Below, in pieces: positions 6,570 through 10,546 of a DNA stretch of 10,546 nucleotides; within the stretch, counting starts at the first letter, position 1, and the number at the start of each line of letters is the position of its first letter. The notes beneath the pieces are model-generated. The model saw only the letters and a program-made list of their open reading frames with translations. It did not search any database and was not told where the DNA came from. Location of the stretch: contig CAMTJK010000114.1 of NCBI GenBank assembly GCA_947072805.1, positions 1 through 10,546 on the forward strand, given 5' to 3'. The stretch is from an uncultured Prevotella sp. GTDB taxonomy: Bacteria > Bacteroidota > Bacteroidia > Bacteroidales > Bacteroidaceae. Both the position numbers and the translations under genes were made by a program.

Positions 6570-7622
6570 ATGAAAAGAAATGAACTGCTTACACGTGATG
6601 AATGTGCCGCCATGCGCGGCATTGCCATCCTCGGAATAATACTGCACAACTACTGCCACTGGCTATCGTTTGCCGTAAAGGAATGTGAATATACGTTCAA
6701 GAGCGACTGCTGCGACGGTCTTATGCAGGTTATGGGCAGTCCGGATGCCTATCTTCCCGTCCACCTGCTGTCGTTTTTCGGACATTACGGCGTGCCCGTC
6801 TTCCTCTTCCTCAGCGGTTTCGGACTTGTAAGGAAGTACGAACAGCAACCCGACACACTCACTCCGATGCAGTTTCTGTGGCATCATTACAAGAAGCTCT
6901 TCACTATAATGGCAGTGGGTTTTGCCGCCTTCATCATTCTCGATGCCCTTACCCCCGGCAGCTTCACTTTCAGGTGGTACAACGTTCTTGCCCAACTGCT
7001 GATGGTCATCAACCTGCTTCCGGAGCCCAACCGCATCATCACTCCCGGTCCTTACTGGTTTTTCGGACTGATGATGCAGCTTTATCTCGTCTACCGTCTG
7101 TTCATATACCGCCGCCACAATGGCGTGGCAGTGGCACTGGTACTGCTCTGCTGGCTTGTGCAGGTGGTCTGCGCTCCCGAGAGCGACAGCCTCAACCGTC
7201 TGCGATACAACTGCATAGGCGGCATGCTCCCGTTCTGTGCCGGCGTGCTCTTTGCCCGCATGCCGCTGTGGCAGACACTTTCCGCACGCATGACGCGGTG
7301 GCATTGGTGTGCCGGCGGCGCCCTGCTGTCTGCCGTGGCAGTGCTGTTCTGCTTCGACTATCAGACGTGGTTCTGGGTACCTCTGCTTGCCGTAGGCGCG
7401 ACACTTGCCGCCGTCAAGATGCTGCCCCGTGCCTTTCTCACGCCGCTTGTGTGGACAGGAGGCATATCGGCAGCCCTCTTCGTAACCCATCCCATGCTCC
7501 GCAAGATATTCATTCCCATCTCACGGCACGGCGATGTCTACGACGGACTGATGCTGTACCTTATCTCCTCGCTCGTCGTGGCGTGGATATTCGCACGCAT
7601 CATCAGCGGCAGGAAAAGCTGA
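6570..7622 (+). CDS. acyltransferase-3 family membrane protein (first copy)
   Basis: A 350-residue multipass membrane protein of the acyltransferase-3 (OafA/WecH-like) family, which O-acetylates sugars or other envelope polymers using a cytoplasmic acyl donor. The N-terminus has the family R-G...H arrangement: Arg16-Gly17 and catalytic-type His26 in the first helix. Next comes GVPVFLFLSGFGL at 74-86, matching the usual VxxFFxLSGF. The second conserved motif, normally RR..RIYP, reads WHHYKKLF at 104-111. About ten helices follow, with a tail ending in SGRKS. The family is firm; the substrate is unknown, and succinyl or other acyl transfer is also possible. The gene begins 18 bases after the phosphoethanolamine transferase stop, suggesting one operon and joint envelope decoration. 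Confidence 0.82.
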   Translation: MKRNELLTRDECAAMRGIAILGIILHNYCHWLSFAVKECEYTFKSDCCDGLMQVMGSPDAYLPVHLLSFFGHYGVPVFLFLSGFGLVRKYEQQPDTLTPMQFLWHHYKKLFTIMAVGFAAFIILDALTPGSFTFRWYNVLAQLLMVINLLPEPNRIITPGPYWFFGLMMQLYLVYRLFIYRRHNGVAVALVLLCWLVQVVCAPESDSLNRLRYNCIGGMLPFCAGVLFARMPLWQTLSARMTRWHWCAGGALLSAVAVLFCFDYQTWFWVPLLAVGATLAAVKMLPRAFLTPLVWTGGISAALFVTHPMLRKIFIPISRHGDVYDGLMLYLISSLVVAWIFARIISGRKS

Positions 7623-7777
7623 CGCGCGTATGCCGCTAAGTCACGCCACCCATATTAACGGAACGTCATGTAAACAGTGCAGCCCGCAACACACCATCTC
7701 CTACAGCCATCAAGCCCCGACAAAAAGCCAGAAACCTTACAAAGCATTTTTACAAAACCTCATCCATACCACATCTC
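7623..7777 (+). other. 155-base gap between the two acyltransferase genes
   Basis: This is the longest gap in the envelope gene cluster and has no convincing ORF. I found no TAnnTTTG box and no stem followed by a T run. TTACAAA occurs twice, at 7737-7743 and 7750-7756, 13 bases apart, in an A/T-rich stretch about 20-40 bases before the next start. This may be an initiation-region enhancer, an internal promoter of unrecognised type, or chance. Transcription may simply read through. Confidence 0.3.
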
Positions 7778-8848
7778 ATGGCAAAGCGTTACATCAACTT
7801 CTCCGATCTGAGCCGCCACCGCAGTGCGCTGATGGGTGTGGCAATGCTCATGGTGATGCTCTTCCACGTAAACGGTCCGCTCCACGACACCCTGTGGCAG
7901 TGCATGCTGCGTTGCGGCAACGTGGGGGTAGACATGTTTCTGTTTCTAAGCGGCATAGGACTGTGGTTCACTTGGACCAGGACGGATGCCGCCGCCCTCT
8001 GCGGCAAAGACGCGAACACACACGGCAGCGAGGGCATGGCAAGCCGGCTGAAGACATTCTACATGCGCCGCTACCGCCGCATCTATCCCACATGGCTGCC
8101 TTTTGCCTGCCTTTACTACATCCCCCTGTGCATAGACGGCAGCAGAGGCGTTGCCGATACCGTGGCAGACATAGCCATCAACCTGTGTTTCTGGACACAC
8201 GACGAACTCACCTTCTGGTTTATTCCTGCCATAATGATGCTCTACACCGTGGCTCCGGCTTATATGCAACTCATCATCCGCCGGCGTGTGTGGCGGTGGC
8301 TGCCGGCAGTATTCATGGTGCTGTGCGTACTCATACAGTATTGCGCCCCTGTCCACGCCGCCATCGGCCATCTTGAAATATTCTTCAGCCGCATACCCAT
8401 CTTCCTTCTCGGCATCAACGCCGGCGAACTCGTCAGGGAGAAACGCCCTCTCGACGCATCGGCAGTGTGGTTCATGCTACTGATATTTGTACTGAGCGCG
8501 GCGGTATGCGTAAACTTCGAGGACGGCATGCGCGGACGCTTTCCGCTCTTTCTCGAGCGCATGGTATATATATCCCTTTCCGTCTCCATGCTCCTGCTGC
8601 TCTGTCCGTTGCTCGACGCCGTTCCGCAGCGGTTGCACGGCGCTCTCGCCTTTGTGGGCGGCATAAGCCTCGAACTATATCTCGTACACTATCATTTCAT
8701 ATACGTATACATACGTCCGCTGCAGCTCGGCTTCCTGCTTTCGGCTGTCATTACCATCGGGGCGAGCCTCGTGGTGGCATGGCTCGTGCACATCTCTCCG
8801 CTGACGGGCGTACGGCAACGTGACAAAACCAAAAACGACAAACGATGA
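7778..8848 (+). CDS. acyltransferase-3 family membrane protein (second, divergent copy)
   Basis: A 356-residue multipass membrane protein, also of the acyltransferase-3 family but clearly not a recent duplicate of the preceding gene. The first helix gives MGVAMLMVMLFH with catalytic-type His30. The usual RG before it is replaced by Arg15-Ser16 and Met19-Gly20. GVDMFLFLSGIGLW (50-63) is the LSGF-type motif. Unlike the neighbour it keeps the basic second motif, FYMRRYRRIYP at 94-104. About ten helices follow. It probably acylates an envelope sugar; acceptor and acyl group are unknown. Its stop overlaps the next gene's start by four bases (ATGA at 8845-8848), so translation is probably coupled to the UbiA-family gene. 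The start at 7778 precedes a hydrophilic lead of about 15 residues, normal for the family. Confidence 0.8.
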   Translation: MAKRYINFSDLSRHRSALMGVAMLMVMLFHVNGPLHDTLWQCMLRCGNVGVDMFLFLSGIGLWFTWTRTDAAALCGKDANTHGSEGMASRLKTFYMRRYRRIYPTWLPFACLYYIPLCIDGSRGVADTVADIAINLCFWTHDELTFWFIPAIMMLYTVAPAYMQLIIRRRVWRWLPAVFMVLCVLIQYCAPVHAAIGHLEIFFSRIPIFLLGINAGELVREKRPLDASAVWFMLLIFVLSAAVCVNFEDGMRGRFPLFLERMVYISLSVSMLLLLCPLLDAVPQRLHGALAFVGGISLELYLVHYHFIYVYIRPLQLGFLLSAVITIGASLVVAWLVHISPLTGVRQRDKTKNDKR

Positions 8849-9798
8849 ATATTCATTCCGACAACAACTGTTCGACCCGGCATTCCGGCGGCAGCGCACA
8901 CGGTCAAGGCGTGAGCGGCATAAGGGCGATGGTGAGCATCATACGTCCGCACCAGTGGACAAAGAACCTCTTTGTGTTCATACCGCTCTTCTTCGGCGGC
9001 AGCATTCTCGACGGCAGCCTGCTATGGGCAGCCTTCATAACGTTTGCCGCCTTCTGCTTCACGGCTTCGTCGGTATATTGTCTCAACGATATCATCGATG
9101 CCGCCGACGACAGGAACCATCCCGTGAAGTGTCTCCGCCCCATAGCCTCGGGCGCCGTGTCGGTGACACGCGGCTATGTGATGATGGTGCTCATGGCGGT
9201 GCTCGGCTTAGCCCTGCCCTTAGCCCTCGGCAACCGCCTGTGGCTGCCTGTGCTGGCGGTGACGGCTGGCTACTGGCTGCTCAACATAGCCTACTGCGTG
9301 CGACTGAAGCAGTGTGCCATCGCCGACGTGTGCATAATAGCCTTCGGCTTCGTGCTGCGCATACTTGCCGGCGGTCTTGCCACCGGCACAGTGCTAAGCA
9401 AATGGATAGTGCTTATGACGTTTCTGCTCACGCTCTTTCTCTCGCTCGCCAAACGGCGTGACGACGTGTTGCGCATGAACAGTACCGGCGAAGCACCGCG
9501 ACGCAACACCATAAGATACAATCTGACATTCATCAACCAGGCCATCACGATAACTGCCACCGTAACCATAGTGTGTTACGTAATGTACACCGTCTCGCCC
9601 GACGTAATCAGCGAGCACAACACCGACTATCTGTACCTGACCAGCGTGTTCGTCATCATCGGACTGCTGCGTTACCTGCAACTTACCGTCGTGGACGAAC
9701 TTTCGGGCGACCCGTCGAAACTCATTCTGCACGACCGCATACTGCAACTCATCGTCGTGCTCTGGGGATTGGCCTTCTTCTTTATCATCTATCTCTGA
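8845..9798 (+). CDS. UbiA-superfamily prenyltransferase resembling decaprenyl-phosphate phosphoribosyltransferase (DPPR synthase)
   Basis: A 317-residue integral membrane protein with about eight or nine helices. The first Asp-rich motif is NDIIDAADDR (81-90), followed by NHPVKCLRPIASG (91-103). The second site reads LAKRRDD (201-207), and the C-terminus holds SGDPSKLILHDRILQ (287-301). The KRR form of the second site and the GDP/E...DR.LQ tail are features of the DPPR-synthase branch (mycobacterial Rv3806c) rather than of UbiA/MenA quinone enzymes. The expected reaction is transfer of 5-phosphoribose from PRPP to a polyprenyl phosphate at the membrane. I kept the start at 8845 because it overlaps the preceding stop (ATGA); Met29 (8929) is an alternative, since the first about 25 residues are polar and probably nonconserved. 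A HAD-IB phosphatase follows after 15 bases, fitting removal of the 5-phosphate. The family is strongly supported; the exact lipid and final product are inference. Confidence 0.8.
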   Translation: MNIHSDNNCSTRHSGGSAHGQGVSGIRAMVSIIRPHQWTKNLFVFIPLFFGGSILDGSLLWAAFITFAAFCFTASSVYCLNDIIDAADDRNHPVKCLRPIASGAVSVTRGYVMMVLMAVLGLALPLALGNRLWLPVLAVTAGYWLLNIAYCVRLKQCAIADVCIIAFGFVLRILAGGLATGTVLSKWIVLMTFLLTLFLSLAKRRDDVLRMNSTGEAPRRNTIRYNLTFINQAITITATVTIVCYVMYTVSPDVISEHNTDYLYLTSVFVIIGLLRYLQLTVVDELSGDPSKLILHDRILQLIVVLWGLAFFFIIYL

Positions 9799-9813
9799 CA
9801 TTCATCCATCCGT

Positions 9814-10467
9814 ATGCAGAAAAAAGTATATGCTTTCGACTTCGACGGCACGCTCACCACGCGCGACACGCTCCTCGAGTTCATCCGTTTTGCCTGCGGC
9901 ACAAGGGCTTTCCTTGCCGGCTTCGCGCTCCATCTGCCGCTGCTGGTGCTCATGAAGCTGCACCTTTACTCCAACCACAGAATGAAGGAGCGCATCTTCC
10001 GTCACTTCTTCGGAGGCATGGCAGAGAGCCGGTTCAATGCCCTCTGCACCGATTTTGCCTTTTACGGCAGACGGCTGCTGCGTCCGGGAGCCATGGAGGT
10101 GCTCGAATGTGCGCTCGCCGCGGGCGGTCGTGTGGCTGTGGTAAGTGCAAGCATCGACAACTGGGTGGCACCGTTCTTTGCCCACCTCGTATCGTCCGAC
10201 GGAAAATGCCGCGTGACGGTGGCAGGCACACGCATTGAAGTGCGCGACGGCACAGTGACAGGACGCTTCTCTACGCCTAACTGCTACGGTAAAGAGAAGG
10301 TGAAACGCCTGCTGGAGCTCTTTCCCGACCGCCGCAACTACCATCTCACAGCCTTCGGCGACAGCCGCGGCGACCGCGAAATGTTCATCGAAGCCGACAC
10401 CGCCTGCAAACCGTCACGCCGCAAAGGCTCGGCTTATCCCTTCCAAATAGTTTACGACAAGAAATGA
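9814..10467 (+). CDS. HAD-IB family phosphatase, probable partner of the UbiA-like enzyme
   Basis: A 217-residue HAD subfamily IB phosphatase. Motif I DFDGTLTTRD (9-18) has Asp9 and Asp11; motif II is Ser111 (VVSAS); motif III is Lys160 (YGKEKV); motif IV is GDSRGD (182-187). The cap between motifs I and II has a hydrophobic stretch (about 27-50, ending before LYSNHRMKER) that may lie against the membrane or a lipid substrate. HAD-IB enzymes include phosphoserine phosphatase and lipid-linked sugar phosphatases; SerB is unlikely from this context. Lying 15 bases after the DPPR-synthase-like gene, it is a good candidate for dephosphorylating polyprenyl-phosphoribose-5-phosphate, a job done in mycobacteria by the unrelated PAP2 protein Rv3807c. 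This pairing is inference from position. It appears to be the last gene of the run visible here. Confidence 0.82.
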   Translation: MQKKVYAFDFDGTLTTRDTLLEFIRFACGTRAFLAGFALHLPLLVLMKLHLYSNHRMKERIFRHFFGGMAESRFNALCTDFAFYGRRLLRPGAMEVLECALAAGGRVAVVSASIDNWVAPFFAHLVSSDGKCRVTVAGTRIEVRDGTVTGRFSTPNCYGKEKVKRLLELFPDRRNYHLTAFGDSRGDREMFIEADTACKPSRRKGSAYPFQIVYDKK

Positions 10468-10490
10468 AACAATATCAATAAAGTTTCATT
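10463..10490. repeat. inverted repeat overlapping the HAD-IB stop codon, possible weak terminator
   Basis: AATGAAAC (10463-10470, containing the TGA stop) is a perfect reverse complement of GTTTCATT (10483-10490), with a 12-base A/T-rich loop. The stem is A/T-rich and no long T run follows, so termination strength would be low. The rest of the window (10491-10546) is AT-rich non-coding sequence without a recognised gene start; it may carry the promoter of the next gene, but I found no full -33/-7 pair. Confidence 0.3.
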
Positions 10491-10546
10491 AACATTTTGG
10501 AAAAATCTTTACTTTAACGTGTGTTAATCGGCAACCAAACCTCGAT

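Noticed and set aside
6663..7490. Antisense open frame of 275 codons within the first acyltransferase
   Set aside because: It has no recognisable family and an unusual composition, and the opposite strand encodes a membrane protein with conserved motifs.
7630..8376. Open frame of 248 codons starting in the gap between the acyltransferases
   Set aside because: It is mostly out of frame inside the second acyltransferase, with His/Arg/Pro-rich content and no domain.
4683..10467. Compositional shift toward C/T-rich coding strand as a sign of horizontal transfer
   Set aside because: Most genes in this half encode membrane proteins, whose hydrophobic codons raise T and C. No flanking repeats, integrase or transposase support transfer.
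10495..10517. Possible promoter at the right edge (TTTG at 10496, TACTTTAA at 10510)
   Set aside because: The -7 box matches poorly and the spacing of about 10 bases is too short for the Bacteroidota -33/-7 arrangement.

Overview
This is a gene-dense window, entirely on the + strand, from a moderately GC-rich member of the Bacteroidota. It is probably Bacteroidales and most like Prevotellaceae. The grounds are: a tetratricopeptide (TPR) sensor with an HK-type ATPase, the gene order yicC-gmk-nadD, a Bacteroidota-type -7 promoter box (TAnnTTTG) before yicC, A-rich leaders in place of strong Shine-Dalgarno sites, and protein sequences that read as Bacteroidales. The genus is inference. I see no rRNA, tRNA, CRISPR array, insertion sequence or phage gene, and no gene-free stretch longer than about 210 bases.

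Region 1 (1-2379) holds a membrane-anchored TPR sensor with a histidine-kinase-type ATPase domain, followed by a HAD hydrolase. The sensor keeps its ATP-binding boxes, but the phospho-acceptor histidine position reads as alanine, and no response regulator is adjacent.

Region 2 (2380-4657) starts with an intergenic region carrying a clear promoter and an approximately 115-nt leader. The leader can fold into two hairpins and contains a possible 27-codon leader ORF. It leads into the housekeeping genes yicC (endoribonuclease/RNase adaptor), gmk (guanylate kinase) and nadD (NaMN adenylyltransferase).

Region 3 (4683-10467) continues from nadD, with short gaps apart from one of 155 nt, into five cell-envelope genes. 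They encode an EptA-like phosphoethanolamine transferase, two different acyltransferase-3 family membrane proteins, a UbiA-superfamily protein resembling decaprenyl-phosphate phosphoribosyltransferase (DPPR synthase), and a HAD-IB phosphatase. The last two could form a polyprenyl-phosphate-pentose donor: UbiA would attach phosphoribose to the lipid and the HAD-IB enzyme would remove the 5-phosphate, as Rv3806c and Rv3807c do in mycobacteria. The phosphoethanolamine transferase and the acyltransferases would decorate lipid A or a surface glycan.

The items most worth a second look are the UbiA/HAD-IB pair, the missing histidine of the first gene, and the structured leader ahead of yicC. None is proof of a new system. 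The last about 80 bases are AT-rich and probably lie between genes.
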